Positions 25,375 to 35,669 are shown, numbered from the stretch's first letter. The stretch: DNA of 55,737 nucleotides from Pseudomonadota bacterium (GCA_018240435.1 JAFEFT010000031.1:1-55737), one strand, 5' to 3'. Notes: generated by a model not told the origin, from the sequence alone. A program made the numbers and translations.

Positions 25375-27096
25375 ATGGAGAAGCGTGATTTTTCCGGCAA
25401 CGAGCGATTGCTGCTGCTTTCCGTGTTTGCCGTCGTCATCGGCGCGATCAGCACCCTCGGTGCATGGGTGTTGTTGAAGTTGATTCGCTTCTTCACCAAT
25501 CTGTTTTTCTTCCAGACGCTGTCGGTGGCGCAGACGTCGCCGGCAAACCATCACCTGGGCGCGTGGGTGATCGCGGTGCCGGCGATCGGCGGCCTGCTGG
25601 TCGGGTTGATGGCACGTTATGGCACCGACAAGATTCGCGGCCACGGCATTCCCGAAGCACTCGAAGCGATCCTGTTCGGCAAGAGCCGCATGTCCGCCAA
25701 GGTCGCCATTTACAAGCCGATTTCTTCCGGCATCGTGATCGGCAGTGGTGGCCCGTTCGGTGCCGAAGGTCCGATCATCATGACCGGCGGCGCTGCCGCA
25801 TCCTTGCTGGCGCAGGCCTTCCATCTGACCTCGGTCGAGCGCAAGGCACTGTTCGTCGCCGGCGCCTGCGCCGGCATGACTGCCGTGTTCGGCACGCCGG
25901 TGGCGGCGGTGCTGCTGGCGGTCGAACTGCTGTTGTTCGAACTGCGGCCGCGCAGCTTGCTGCCGGTGGCGCTGGCCTGCGCAGTGGCCGGCTTTCTGCG
26001 CCCGCTGTGGGCCGATTCCTGGCCGTTGTTTCCGCTCGATGTGGCGGCGACTTCGCCGTGGGCGATGGCCTCGTGCGTGGTCGCCGGCCTGGCGGCTGGT
26101 TTCCTGTCGCTGGCGATGACCTATGCCGTGTACGGCGTCGAAGATACGTTCGCGAAGCTGCCGCTGCACTGGATGTGGTGGCCGGCGCTCGGCGGCGTGC
26201 TGGTCGGTATCGGCGGCTATTTCGAACCGCGCGCATTCGGCGTCGGCTATGACGTGATCGGCGATCTGCTGCATCAGCATCTGGCGTTGTCGGTAGTGGT
26301 GGCGTTGCTGCTGGTGAAAGCGGCGATCTGGGTGATCGCGCTGGGCTCGGGCACCTCCGGCGGCATCCTCGCGCCGTTGTTGATGATCGGTGCCGGGCTG
26401 GGCTGCGCGCTGGGTATCTGGCTGCCGGGCGGCAGCGCCGGGCTGTGGGCGCTGGTGTGCATGGCCGCCACGCTCGGCGGCACCATGCGGGCACCGTTGA
26501 CGGCAGTGGTGTTTGCCTTCGGCCTGACTCACGACGCCAACGCCGTGCTGCCGGTGCTGCTCGGCAGCACGGTGGCCTACGGCTTGACGGTGGTGGCGCT
26601 GCCGCGCTCGATCCTCACCGAAAAAATCGCCCGCCGTGGTCATCACATCCTGCGCGAGTACGGGCTCGATCCGCTCGAACGGCAGTTCGTGTCCGAGGTG
26701 ATGACGCAGAACGTGAAGACCGTCGATGCCGCGCTGAGCGTGCGCCAGGTGCGCGACGAGCATTTCGGCGAAGGCCAGACGCAGCGGGCGTATCCAGTGG
26801 TCGCGCACGGGCGTTTGCTGGGCATGGTCGATCGCGCTCGACTGAACGCCTGTCCGCCCGATCGAATCGACCGCGGCATCGCCGATCTGTTCATTGCCGA
26901 AACCGTCGCACATGCCTTGCCGACCGAGACCTGCCGCGCCGTCGCCTCGCGCCTGGCGGCGTTCGGGTTGGAGCGCATGCCGGTGGTGGAGTCGCCCGAT
27001 TCGCTGCGCCTGATCGGCATCGTCAGCCGCAGCGACCTGCTGCGCCCGACCAGCCAGCTCTACGAGGAAGAAACGCAGCGCGAGAAGTTCATCTGA
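25375..27096 (+). CDS. ClC-family chloride channel/exchanger with two CBS domains
   Basis: A 573-residue membrane protein. Residues about 15-450 form the ClC fold. The first chloride-binding loop is GHGIPE (residues 89-94), where the E. coli exchanger has GSGIPE, so the central Ser is His90 here. The external gate glutamate is Glu131 in FGAEGPI, and the internal proton glutamate matches Glu189 in LFELRPRS. Both support H+/Cl- exchange rather than a pure channel. The C-terminal 130 residues form a CBS pair (EVMTQNVKTVD and RMPVVESPDSLRLIGIVSRSDLL). ATG 25375 was chosen because GGAGA lies just upstream; ATG 25357 is an alternative. asnB follows after a long leader. Confidence 0.92.
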   Translation: MEKRDFSGNERLLLLSVFAVVIGAISTLGAWVLLKLIRFFTNLFFFQTLSVAQTSPANHHLGAWVIAVPAIGGLLVGLMARYGTDKIRGHGIPEALEAILFGKSRMSAKVAIYKPISSGIVIGSGGPFGAEGPIIMTGGAAASLLAQAFHLTSVERKALFVAGACAGMTAVFGTPVAAVLLAVELLLFELRPRSLLPVALACAVAGFLRPLWADSWPLFPLDVAATSPWAMASCVVAGLAAGFLSLAMTYAVYGVEDTFAKLPLHWMWWPALGGVLVGIGGYFEPRAFGVGYDVIGDLLHQHLALSVVVALLLVKAAIWVIALGSGTSGGILAPLLMIGAGLGCALGIWLPGGSAGLWALVCMAATLGGTMRAPLTAVVFAFGLTHDANAVLPVLLGSTVAYGLTVVALPRSILTEKIARRGHHILREYGLDPLERQFVSEVMTQNVKTVDAALSVRQVRDEHFGEGQTQRAYPVVAHGRLLGMVDRARLNACPPDRIDRGIADLFIAETVAHALPTETCRAVASRLAAFGLERMPVVESPDSLRLIGIVSRSDLLRPTSQLYEEETQREKFI

Positions 27097-27181
27097 AATC
27101 TTGAAACTTCGCCGGTCGCCGCTTGCGCCCCCTCGCGTAATCAGTCACGATCAACGCATGCCATCGCCGCCCACTCTCGCC

Positions 27182-27277
27182 ATGAATGCTCTCGCCCTCA
27201 GCGGCGATGGCGTGCGCGCGTTCGTCGCCAAATTCAATCGCAACAATAATCCCCGCCCACCGCAGGCCGGCGATTAG
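27182..27277 (+). CDS. Asn-rich leader peptide upstream of asnB
   Basis: A 31-codon ORF starts at ATG 27182 and stops at TAG 27275-27277. Five of its residues are Asn, four of them clustered as AAT-CGC-AAC-AAT-AAT (27236-27250, residues Asn-Arg-Asn-Asn-Asn). It lies between clc and asnB, 28 bp before a textbook intrinsic terminator. An in-frame ATG at 27158 would extend it to 39 residues. No strong Shine-Dalgarno is seen. The layout (control codons of the amino acid made by the downstream enzyme, stop, terminator, structural gene) is that of his/trp/leu attenuation leaders. The coding and regulatory role is inference. Confidence 0.7.
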   Translation: MNALALSGDGVRAFVAKFNRNNNPRPPQAGD

Positions 27278-27313
27278 CGCGCGATTTCTCACCGCTCCGA
27301 TCCCGAAACCTGC
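27262..27313 (+). promoter_or_regulatory. Candidate antiterminator pairing (GCAGG with CCTGC)
   Basis: GCAGG (27262-27266) lies 12 nt after the last Asn codon and is complementary to CCTGC (27309-27313) in the left arm of the terminator. A ribosome stalled on the Asn codons would leave GCAGG free. A ribosome at the stop codon (27275) would cover it. So the geometry suits ribosome-controlled antitermination. Only five base pairs are certain by eye; neighbouring CGG/CCG complementarity may extend it. Confidence 0.5.
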
Positions 27314-27341
27314 ACCCGCAAAGTGCAGGTTTTTTGTTTTT
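27306..27341 (+). terminator. Intrinsic terminator/attenuator before asnB
   Basis: A perfect 10-bp stem AAACCTGCAC (27306-27315) / GTGCAGGTTT (27323-27332) with loop CCGCAAA runs directly into TTTTTTGTTTTT (27330-27341). This is the cleanest rho-independent terminator in the window. It ends only about 18 nt before the asnB start codon, and the asnB Shine-Dalgarno (AAGGA, 27348-27352) follows it. Any full-length asnB message from the upstream promoter must read through it. Confidence 0.88.
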
Positions 27342-27359
27342 CAGCCCAAGGAAAACTCC

Positions 27360-29051
27360 ATGTGTTCGATTCTCGGTGTATTCGATTTGCGCAGCGGCAT
27401 CGACCTGTCGCCGCTGCGCCCGCTGGCGCTCTCGCTTTCGGCAAAGCAGCGCCATCGCGGGCCCGACTGGAGCGGCGTGCATGCCGATGCCCACGCGATC
27501 CTCGTCCATGAGCGACTGGCCATCGTCGATCCGGCCGGCGGTTCGCAGCCGTTGCGTTCGGCCGATGGTCGCCTCGTGCTGGCAGTGAACGGCGAGATCT
27601 ACAACCATCGCGAACTCGAAGCCGGCCTGCGCGCACCGTATGCGTTTCAGAGTGGATCCGACTGCGAAGTCATCAACGCCTTGTTCGCGCAGCGCAACGA
27701 CGTGAGGACGTGGCTGGGCGAGATCAACGGCATCTTCGCGTTCGCGCTGTGGGATGCCGTGGCGCAACGCGTGCTGATCGCGCGTGATCCGATCGGCGTG
27801 TGCCCGCTGTACTGGGGTCACGACCACGACGGTCGGCTCTGGGTCGCCTCCGAGATGAAGGCGATCGCGCGCCTGTGCGAGGACGTTGCCGCGTTTCCGC
27901 CCGGCCACTGGTACGACAGCGCGACCGGCGTCTGCGCGCGCTATTACACGAGGACATGGCGCAACTACGACGCCGTCGCCGGCGTGAGCGTGTCGGCGCA
28001 GGATTTGCGCGAAGCGTTCGAAGCGGCCGTGCATCGGCAGATGATGAGCGACGTGCCTTACGGCGTGCTGCTCTCCGGCGGGCTGGATTCTTCACTGGTC
28101 GCCGCCTGCGCTGCCCGTTTCGCGCGCAAGCGCATCGAAGAGGACGACCGCAGCGAGGCGTGGTGGCCGCGCCTGCATTCGTTCGCCATCGGCCTGGAAG
28201 GCTCGCCCGATCTGGCCGCCGCGCAAGTCGCGGCCGACGCGTTGGGCACCGTCCACCACGGCTTCAAGTACACATTCGAAGAAGGCCTCGACGCGCTGCC
28301 CGACGTGATCGCCCACATCGAAACCTGCGATGTCACCACCATCCGCGCCTCGACGCCGATGTATCTGCTGGCGCGGCGGATCAAGGCGATGGGCGTGAAG
28401 ATGGTGCTCTCCGGCGAGGGCAGCGACGAGATTTTCGGCGGCTATCTGTACTTCCACAAGGCGCCGAACGCGCGCGAGTTCCACGATGAACTGGTGCGCA
28501 AACTCGACGCCCTGCACAGCTACGACTGCCTGCGCGCCAACAAGTCGATGATGGCGTGGGGCGTCGAGCCGCGCGTGCCGTTCCTCGATGTCGAGTTTCT
28601 CGACGTGGCGATGGGCATGGATGCCGCGCACAAGATGGTGCGGCCCGGGCCCGATGGTCGTCGCGGTATCGAGAAGGCCGTGCTGCGCGAAGCCTTCGTC
28701 GGATATCTTCCCGATGAAATCCTGTGGCGACAGAAGGAACAATTCAGCGATGGCGTCGGCTACGGCTGGATCGACGGCCTGAAAGCGCACGCGCAGGCGC
28801 AGGTGAGCGATCGCGAATTCGCCGCCGCCGCCGGCCGCTTCCCGATCAACACACCGCAGACGAAGGAGGCGTACTTCTACCGCGCGATCTTCGATCGCTT
28901 GTTCCCCGGCGATGCCTGCGCCCGCACCGTGCCCGGCGGCAAGTCGATCGCCTGCTCGTCGCCGGCAGCGATCGCCTGGGACGCAACCTTCGCCAGCGCC
29001 GCCGACCCCTCGGGGCGGGCGGTGGCGGGGGTGCATGAGGCTGCAGGGTGA
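27360..29051 (+). CDS. asnB: Asparagine synthase (glutamine-hydrolysing) AsnB
   Basis: AsnB converts aspartate to asparagine with glutamine and ATP. The 563-residue protein starts MCSILGVFD, so Cys2 becomes the N-terminal nucleophile of the glutaminase domain; RHRGPDWSG, the Arg-containing RLAIVDP and NGEIYNH motifs follow. The synthetase domain has the pyrophosphate loop SGGLDSS at residues 239-245, then STPMYLLAR, LSGEGSDEIFGGY and the C-terminal EPRVPFLD. The length matches E. coli AsnB. AAGGA stands 7 nt before ATG 27360. Expression is probably attenuated by the Asn-rich leader and terminator upstream. The end of the gene is followed by 75 bp and then the MITE copy B. Confidence 0.95.
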   Translation: MCSILGVFDLRSGIDLSPLRPLALSLSAKQRHRGPDWSGVHADAHAILVHERLAIVDPAGGSQPLRSADGRLVLAVNGEIYNHRELEAGLRAPYAFQSGSDCEVINALFAQRNDVRTWLGEINGIFAFALWDAVAQRVLIARDPIGVCPLYWGHDHDGRLWVASEMKAIARLCEDVAAFPPGHWYDSATGVCARYYTRTWRNYDAVAGVSVSAQDLREAFEAAVHRQMMSDVPYGVLLSGGLDSSLVAACAARFARKRIEEDDRSEAWWPRLHSFAIGLEGSPDLAAAQVAADALGTVHHGFKYTFEEGLDALPDVIAHIETCDVTTIRASTPMYLLARRIKAMGVKMVLSGEGSDEIFGGYLYFHKAPNAREFHDELVRKLDALHSYDCLRANKSMMAWGVEPRVPFLDVEFLDVAMGMDAAHKMVRPGPDGRRGIEKAVLREAFVGYLPDEILWRQKEQFSDGVGYGWIDGLKAHAQAQVSDREFAAAAGRFPINTPQTKEAYFYRAIFDRLFPGDACARTVPGGKSIACSSPAAIAWDATFASAADPSGRAVAGVHEAAG

Positions 29052-29126
29052 TCGCCGGATCGCATCCCGATCAGCGAACTCGCGCGACCTGAACGGGAGG
29101 GTGCCGACAGCGACCGCCGCCGCTAG

Positions 29127-29283
29127 GGAAGGTCTGAACAACTTTGTTTTTGATCGTCATTGACCGGCTTCGCCGTTGTAAAGCGCTTCCGCGAAAGCGG
29201 GAATCCAGTGTCTTTTATTTCAACAACATAGAGTCACTGGATCCCTGCCTTCGCAGGGATGACAAGACTTATTCAGACCTTCT
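29127..29283. mobile_element. 157-bp MITE with IS5-group-like ends (copy B), CTAG duplication
   Basis: The element begins GGAAGGTCTGAACAAC and ends TTATTCAGACCTTCT (inverted repeat with one mismatch at the last base). A perfect CTAG target duplication flanks it (29123-29126 and 29284-29287). The sequence is the reverse complement of copy A at 22389-22545, with only about five differences. The right-hand CTAG supplies the TAG stop codon of the HD-GYP gene on the minus strand. It has no coding capacity. The gap 29052-29283 between asnB and the HD-GYP gene contains nothing else. Confidence 0.88.
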
Positions 29284-30453
<1,170 letters not shown>

Positions 30454-30631
30454 GGGACATCCTCCCTGTAACGTCAGCATCCAAATTGCTGTCGGCGAGC
30501 ATACGGCAAAATCCACAGGTGCAGCACGCGGTTTCAGGCTCAGGTGGCGCTCGCCAGTGGGTGCCTGCGATTTTCAACTTCCCCCGAAACCATCGACGTC
30601 GCGTCCGCCGCAGGCCCGGACGCGCCTCGCT

Positions 30632-30657
30632 GGATCAATCACCTGCGTGATCGATCC
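30632..30657. other. Imperfect hairpin in the kinase/HD-GYP intergenic gap
   Basis: GGATCAATCAC (30632-30642) pairs with GTGATCGATCC (30647-30657) with one mismatch, loop CTGC. It is in the 254-bp gap (30454-30707) between the hybrid kinase and the HD-GYP gene and is otherwise unexplained. There is no U-run. It could be a transcript-processing or partial termination site, or a protein-binding palindrome. Confidence 0.3.
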
Positions 30658-30707
30658 GGTGTCGGCCATCCGTGGCCGGTCTTCACGGTTGAAAAACGCA
30701 CAGCCTC

Positions 30708-33700
30708 TCAGTGATCCGGCGGCATGGCTGCGTCCAGGGCGTGCAACGCCGCTTCGAAGTCGAAGGCGGAGATTTTGCTGGCGATCCGATGCCAGGCGTC
30801 GTCGCGCTGCCCGCTGCCGATCGCCGCCAACAGATCGGCGAGCACGTCGATGGCTTCGATGTCGCCGCCGGCGAGCAGCGTCCGCAGTTTTTGCGACAGC
30901 ACGGCCACCTGTTGCGGGTCGGCGCGGGGCGCCGGCTCGCGACGTTGTTCGCCGGGGCCATCCAGTTCGGTCAATGTCGCCAGCACGTCGTCGAGCTCGC
31001 CGGCTGCCGTCCCCTCGATCGCGTCGATGCGCTCGTGTTCGACGCCCTGCTGGCAGGCGGCTTCGAGCTCGGCGGCGGCGCGGCTGAGCGCGGTCGCGCC
31101 GATCGTCGCGGCGACGCCCTTGAGGGTGTGCGCGGCGCGGATCGCGCCCGGCAGGTCGCCCTGCGGGAACGCTTGCCGGAAGCGATCGTGGAAGTCGCGC
31201 TGGTTGTCGCCGAACATGCGCAACAGGCGCAGGTAGAGGGTGCGACTGCCGCCGGCCGCTGCCAGCCCGGCCCGGGTGTCGATGCCGTTCAGCGAGGGAA
31301 GCAAGCCGGTATCGGCGCCACCGCCCGCATTCGCCGATGGCGTCGCGGCAATGGCCGGGCGGATCCAGCGGGCCATCGTCTCGAACAGCGCGTCGACCCT
31401 CAGTGGTTTGGCGATATGGTCGACCATGCCGGCGGCGAGCGCCTTCTCGCGATCGCCGGTCATCACGTTGGCGGTCATCGCGATGATCGGCAGATCGGCC
31501 CATTCCGGCCGTGCGAGGATGGCCCGGGTGGCGTCATAGCCGTCCATTTCGGGCATCTGGCAGTCCATCAGGATGCCGTCGAACTGGCAGTCGTGGGCGA
31601 GCATTTCCAGCGCTTCGCGGCCGTTGCCGACGATCACCACTTCGATACCGGCCTGGCCCAGCAATTCGGCTGCCAACTCCTGGTTGAGCGTGTTGTCCTC
31701 GGCCAGCAGGACGCGGACGCCTTGCAGTTGCCGCAGTGCCTTGTCGGCGCGCGGGCTGCGCGATCGCTGCCGCCTGCTCATCGGCGTGGCGCGATCGAAG
31801 GCTTCGCAGATGGCATCGAGCAGGCTCGATGCGGTCACTGGCTTGGCCAGCAGGCGCAGGCGCCGGATTCCGGCCTGCTCGGCGGCGCGGTCGACGGCAT
31901 CGACGGCGCCGACGGGCGCCATCAACAGCACCGGGATGCGTTGCGACAGCGACTGCTCGTCGAGCTTGCCGATCAGTTGCACGCCGTTCACATCGGGCAT
32001 ATCCCAGTCGATCAGCAACAATTCGTAAGGATGCCCGCCCAGATCGGCCTGTTTGAGCATCAGGCCGGCGCGCTGGCCATCGGCGGCAGTATCGACGACG
32101 AAGCCAAGCTGACGGGCCATGGCCGCGATCACGTCGCGGGCGGTGGTGTTGTCGTCGACGATCAACAGGCGCCGGCCGCGTAGTTCGTCGGCTGGCGCCG
32201 GAGGCGGCAGGGCCACCGTTTGCGGCAGTTCGAAGCGCGCCCGGAAATGAAAGGTCGAGCCGCGGCCGGGTTCGCTGTCCGCCCAGATCCGGCCGTGCAT
32301 CAGCCCGACCAGGCGACGGGAAATCGCCAGGCCCAGGCCGGTACCTCCGTACTTGCGGGTGGTCGAAGTGTCGGCCTGGCTGAACGGCTGGAACAGGCGG
32401 GCGACCTGTTCGGCGCTCATGCCAATGCCGGTGTCGCGCACGAAGAAATGGAGATCGGCCTTGTCGCCGCTTACCACCAGCTTTTCGACGCCGATCACGA
32501 TTTCGCCGCGTTCGGTGAACTTGGCGGCATTGCTGCCGAGATTGAGCAAGATCTGACCAAGACGGTGCGGATCGCCGATCAGCGTGCTCGGGATGTCGGC
32601 GGCAATCGAATAAACCAGTTCGATGCCGCGCTCGGCGGCCTTCAGCCCGACGATGTCGACCAGCTTGTCCAGCACATCGCGAAGCTCGAATTCGACCGTT
32701 TCCATGGTCAGCCTGCCGGCCTCGATCTTCGAGAAATCGAGAATGTCGTTGATGATGTCCAGCAGTGATTCGGCGGCCTGATGCGTCTTTTCGACGTAGT
32801 TGCGCTGGCGCGGGTCGAGGTTGGTCTTCAACGCCAGGTGCGACATGCCGATCACGGCATTGAGCGGGGTGCGAATCTCGTGGCTCATGTTGGCCAGGAA
32901 GTCGCTCTTGGCGCGGGTGGATTCTTCGGCCGCTTCCTTGGCGTGGGTCAGGGCCTCCTGCGCCTGCTTCCAGTCGGTGATGTCCTCGAACCAGGCGACG
33001 ACGCCGTCGGCGTCCTGGATGTGGATCGGCAGAAACGCGCTGCGCATCAAGCCGGTGCTGCCATCGGCGCGCCGCATCCGCAATTCGCGGTCGTCGATGC
33101 TGCGCCCTGCACGCAGATCGCGCAGGAGCGCGTTGCGATCGTTCAGGTCGTGATACATGCGGCGCACGTCGTCGCCCACCGCCAGGCCGAAGGTCTGGGT
33201 GAACTTCGGGTTGGCAAAACGCAATATTCCATCGACGGCGATGCTGGCGCAGATCGGGGAGGTGTCGAGGATGTCCTGCAATTGCTGGCGCTGGCGGGCC
33301 AGCGTCTGGCGGGCCAGTTCGTGTTCGGTCACGTCCTGGGTCATGCCCTGGAGGGTGGCCGGTTGCGATGGGTCGCCGGCGAGGACGTTGGCGATGGTGC
33401 GCGTCCAGATGATCTGGCCGTCGCGCGGGCGGCGCCATGGATAGGTTGCCTCGCAGTGGGTGATGGTGCCGGCGCGCATGCCGGCGAGCGTGTCGGCGAT
33501 GCGCTGGCCCGCGGCTGCGTCGGCGGCCTGCACGCAGCCGATCCATTCATCGCGGAAGCCATAGCGGTGATCCGCGCGCTCGGGGTTGCCGAGGATCTGC
33601 GCCAGCCGCTCCGATGCGGTGTAGATCTCGGCATCGTCCAGCACCATGTGCCAGTAACCGGCGCGGGCCAGCAGCAGCGCCTGGTCGTTCAGGGTCTGCA

Positions 33701-35669
33701 TGTGCGTCAGCCGCGACTGGCTGGCGATGCGCTCGCGGATGTCGCGAAATACCAGCACCACGCCGCTGACGCGGTCGTCGGTGAGGATGGCCGTGGTTTC
33801 GTACTCCACCGGCAAGGCGCTGCCGTCCTTGCACCAGAACACTTCGTCGGTGACCGTGCGCGACCGTCCATCTTGCAAGGTCAGGTTGACCGGGCACAGC
33901 GCGTATGGGTAGGGGCGGCCGTCGGGATAGCTGTGGTGGATGCGCTCGTGGCCGAGTTCGTCGAACAACTCCTCGTCCGGGTAGCCCAGCATCCGGCGCG
34001 CCGAATCGTTGATGAAGGTCACCATGCCGTCGACATCCATGCCGATGATGCCTTCGCTGATCGAGCCCAGGATCAAGCGGCTGTGTTGCTCGAGCAGGGC
34101 GAGATGGCGTGCGGTGGCCAGCCGTTCGGTGATGTCCACCACCGATGCCGTAAAGCAGTCGTGGCGTTGCCCGAACGTCGGCAGGCGGGTGAACAAGGCC
34201 TCCAGCGGGAAGGTGGTGCCGTCCTTGCGCAGCCCCAGCGCCGGCTGCTCGCCTTCGCCCTTGTACCAGACCGAACCGGCCGCCATGAACTGGCCGAACA
34301 GTGCGGCGAATCGTTCGCGGGCGGGCGGCGGGATGAGGCGATCGACGGCCTGACCGACCAGTTCGCCGCGGGAATAGCCGAACATTTCCTCGAACGGCTT
34401 GTTGGCGAGGATGACGTTTCCTTTTGCATCGGCCACCACGCGGCCATCCCTGGCCGACTCGACGATCTGCTGGTACCACTGCTCGGTTGCGCGCAGTTCG
34501 GACTGCCTGGCGTCGGCCAGGCGGACGACCATCGTATTGACCGAGCGGGCCAGGTCGCCCAGTTCGTCGTCGCGCAGCGCCGGCAGGCGCTCGTTCACGT
34601 TGCCATCGGCGATCCGCTGGACGCCATCGACGACACGCGACAGCGGGCGCACTACCAGTCGCGTCCCGGTCAGCAGCAGCAGCAGCGCCATCAGCGTCCA
34701 ACTGCCGGCGATCAGCCCCAGGATCAGGATGTAGTTGCCGCCGAAGGTGTCGTGCGGTGAGTCAAACGCGGCGAGAGTGTATTCGTATGCCGGGCGGATG
34801 TGCCCCACCGCGACGATGCGGCGAACGCCGTCGATGGTCAGCGGCACCGATGTCACCACATCGCGAAAACTGGAGGTGTCGCGCAGCGCTGCCCGCAGGG
34901 CGTTGCGGTCGGCGTCGCTGGCCAGCAGGGGCCAGATCGTGGTCGGTTGCGGCGTCGATGTGTTGCGGGAACCGTCCAGTGCGGCGGCTGATGCAGAGGC
35001 GTCACGAATGTGGCCATCGGCATCGATGTGCCAATCCAGCACAGTGCCGGTGCGCATGCTGAATCCATCGATGAGCCGCTTGAGATCGATTTCAGCATGA
35101 AGGGCGCCAACGATCTTGTGCGCATCCCGGATCGTGACGGTGATCTGCAACGTCGCCATGCCGTCCGTGGATCCGCGAGTCGTTTCGACCACGGTGGCAT
35201 TGCTCGCCGCCAGCGCAGACCAGTACCAGGCGTCGGCAGGCTGCTCGCGCCGCAACGGGAGAGCGGATGCCGACAATGCCTCGCGGCTGCTCAGCGGCGC
35301 GCCGGCGGCAAGCGGCCAGACGGTCGCGGTCGTCGCCGACGCGATCTTGACGCCGCGAATGGCGTCGATGCCGCGGGCCATGCGCAGCGACGGCAGCGCG
35401 TGCGTGGCGGCGGACGCGTCGGCGGGCTGGGCGACCCATGCCACTACTTCCGGATCCTCGGCGAGCAGGCAGAGCCGCGCGGTGACGTCCCGAATGCGAT
35501 CGCGTGCGCGCTCGTCGTGCAGAACGACCAGCGAACGGATGGCCTGATCGGCTTGATCGGAGTCGATTCGTTGCAGGATCGAGTGCGCCAGCCACAGCGC
35601 GATTGCCGTCAAAATCAACCCGGCGGTCAGCAGGACCGCGATGAACTTCGCCCGCAGTCCAATACGCAT
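30708..35669 (-). CDS. Hybrid sensor histidine kinase (HAMP-PAS-HisKA-HATPase-REC-REC-Hpt)
   Basis: A 1653-residue membrane sensor. Order: membrane helix at about 9-30; a periplasmic sensing domain to about 307; second helix at about 308-331 (YILILGLIAGSWTLMALLLLL); HAMP at about 330-385; four PAS-like segments between about 395 and 900; HisKA with FLANMSHEIRTPLNAV (phospho-His near 929); HATPase (GSNAAKFTERGEI, GIGMSAEQV, GGTGLGLAI); receiver 1 (LLIVDDNTTARD, Asp in LLIDWDMPDVNG); receiver 2 (VLLAEDNTLNQE, Asp in ILMDCQMPEMDG); and Hpt with HTLKG (His1514). The architecture allows a full phosphorelay to an external regulator, most likely the HD-GYP protein encoded next. GGGGGAG precedes ATG 35669. 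Confidence 0.93.
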   Translation of the reverse strand: MRIGLRAKFIAVLLTAGLILTAIALWLAHSILQRIDSDQADQAIRSLVVLHDERARDRIRDVTARLCLLAEDPEVVAWVAQPADASAATHALPSLRMARGIDAIRGVKIASATTATVWPLAAGAPLSSREALSASALPLRREQPADAWYWSALAASNATVVETTRGSTDGMATLQITVTIRDAHKIVGALHAEIDLKRLIDGFSMRTGTVLDWHIDADGHIRDASASAAALDGSRNTSTPQPTTIWPLLASDADRNALRAALRDTSSFRDVVTSVPLTIDGVRRIVAVGHIRPAYEYTLAAFDSPHDTFGGNYILILGLIAGSWTLMALLLLLTGTRLVVRPLSRVVDGVQRIADGNVNERLPALRDDELGDLARSVNTMVVRLADARQSELRATEQWYQQIVESARDGRVVADAKGNVILANKPFEEMFGYSRGELVGQAVDRLIPPPARERFAALFGQFMAAGSVWYKGEGEQPALGLRKDGTTFPLEALFTRLPTFGQRHDCFTASVVDITERLATARHLALLEQHSRLILGSISEGIIGMDVDGMVTFINDSARRMLGYPDEELFDELGHERIHHSYPDGRPYPYALCPVNLTLQDGRSRTVTDEVFWCKDGSALPVEYETTAILTDDRVSGVVLVFRDIRERIASQSRLTHMQTLNDQALLLARAGYWHMVLDDAEIYTASERLAQILGNPERADHRYGFRDEWIGCVQAADAAAGQRIADTLAGMRAGTITHCEATYPWRRPRDGQIIWTRTIANVLAGDPSQPATLQGMTQDVTEHELARQTLARQRQQLQDILDTSPICASIAVDGILRFANPKFTQTFGLAVGDDVRRMYHDLNDRNALLRDLRAGRSIDDRELRMRRADGSTGLMRSAFLPIHIQDADGVVAWFEDITDWKQAQEALTHAKEAAEESTRAKSDFLANMSHEIRTPLNAVIGMSHLALKTNLDPRQRNYVEKTHQAAESLLDIINDILDFSKIEAGRLTMETVEFELRDVLDKLVDIVGLKAAERGIELVYSIAADIPSTLIGDPHRLGQILLNLGSNAAKFTERGEIVIGVEKLVVSGDKADLHFFVRDTGIGMSAEQVARLFQPFSQADTSTTRKYGGTGLGLAISRRLVGLMHGRIWADSEPGRGSTFHFRARFELPQTVALPPPAPADELRGRRLLIVDDNTTARDVIAAMARQLGFVVDTAADGQRAGLMLKQADLGGHPYELLLIDWDMPDVNGVQLIGKLDEQSLSQRIPVLLMAPVGAVDAVDRAAEQAGIRRLRLLAKPVTASSLLDAICEAFDRATPMSRRQRSRSPRADKALRQLQGVRVLLAEDNTLNQELAAELLGQAGIEVVIVGNGREALEMLAHDCQFDGILMDCQMPEMDGYDATRAILARPEWADLPIIAMTANVMTGDREKALAAGMVDHIAKPLRVDALFETMARWIRPAIAATPSANAGGGADTGLLPSLNGIDTRAGLAAAGGSRTLYLRLLRMFGDNQRDFHDRFRQAFPQGDLPGAIRAAHTLKGVAATIGATALSRAAAELEAACQQGVEHERIDAIEGTAAGELDDVLATLTELDGPGEQRREPAPRADPQQVAVLSQKLRTLLAGGDIEAIDVLADLLAAIGSGQRDDAWHRIASKISAFDFEAALHALDAAMPPDH

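Noticed and set aside
27089-27292. A minus-strand ORF overlapping the asnB leader
   Set aside because: No similarity or ribosome site; the plus-strand leader with Asn codons and terminator explains the segment better.
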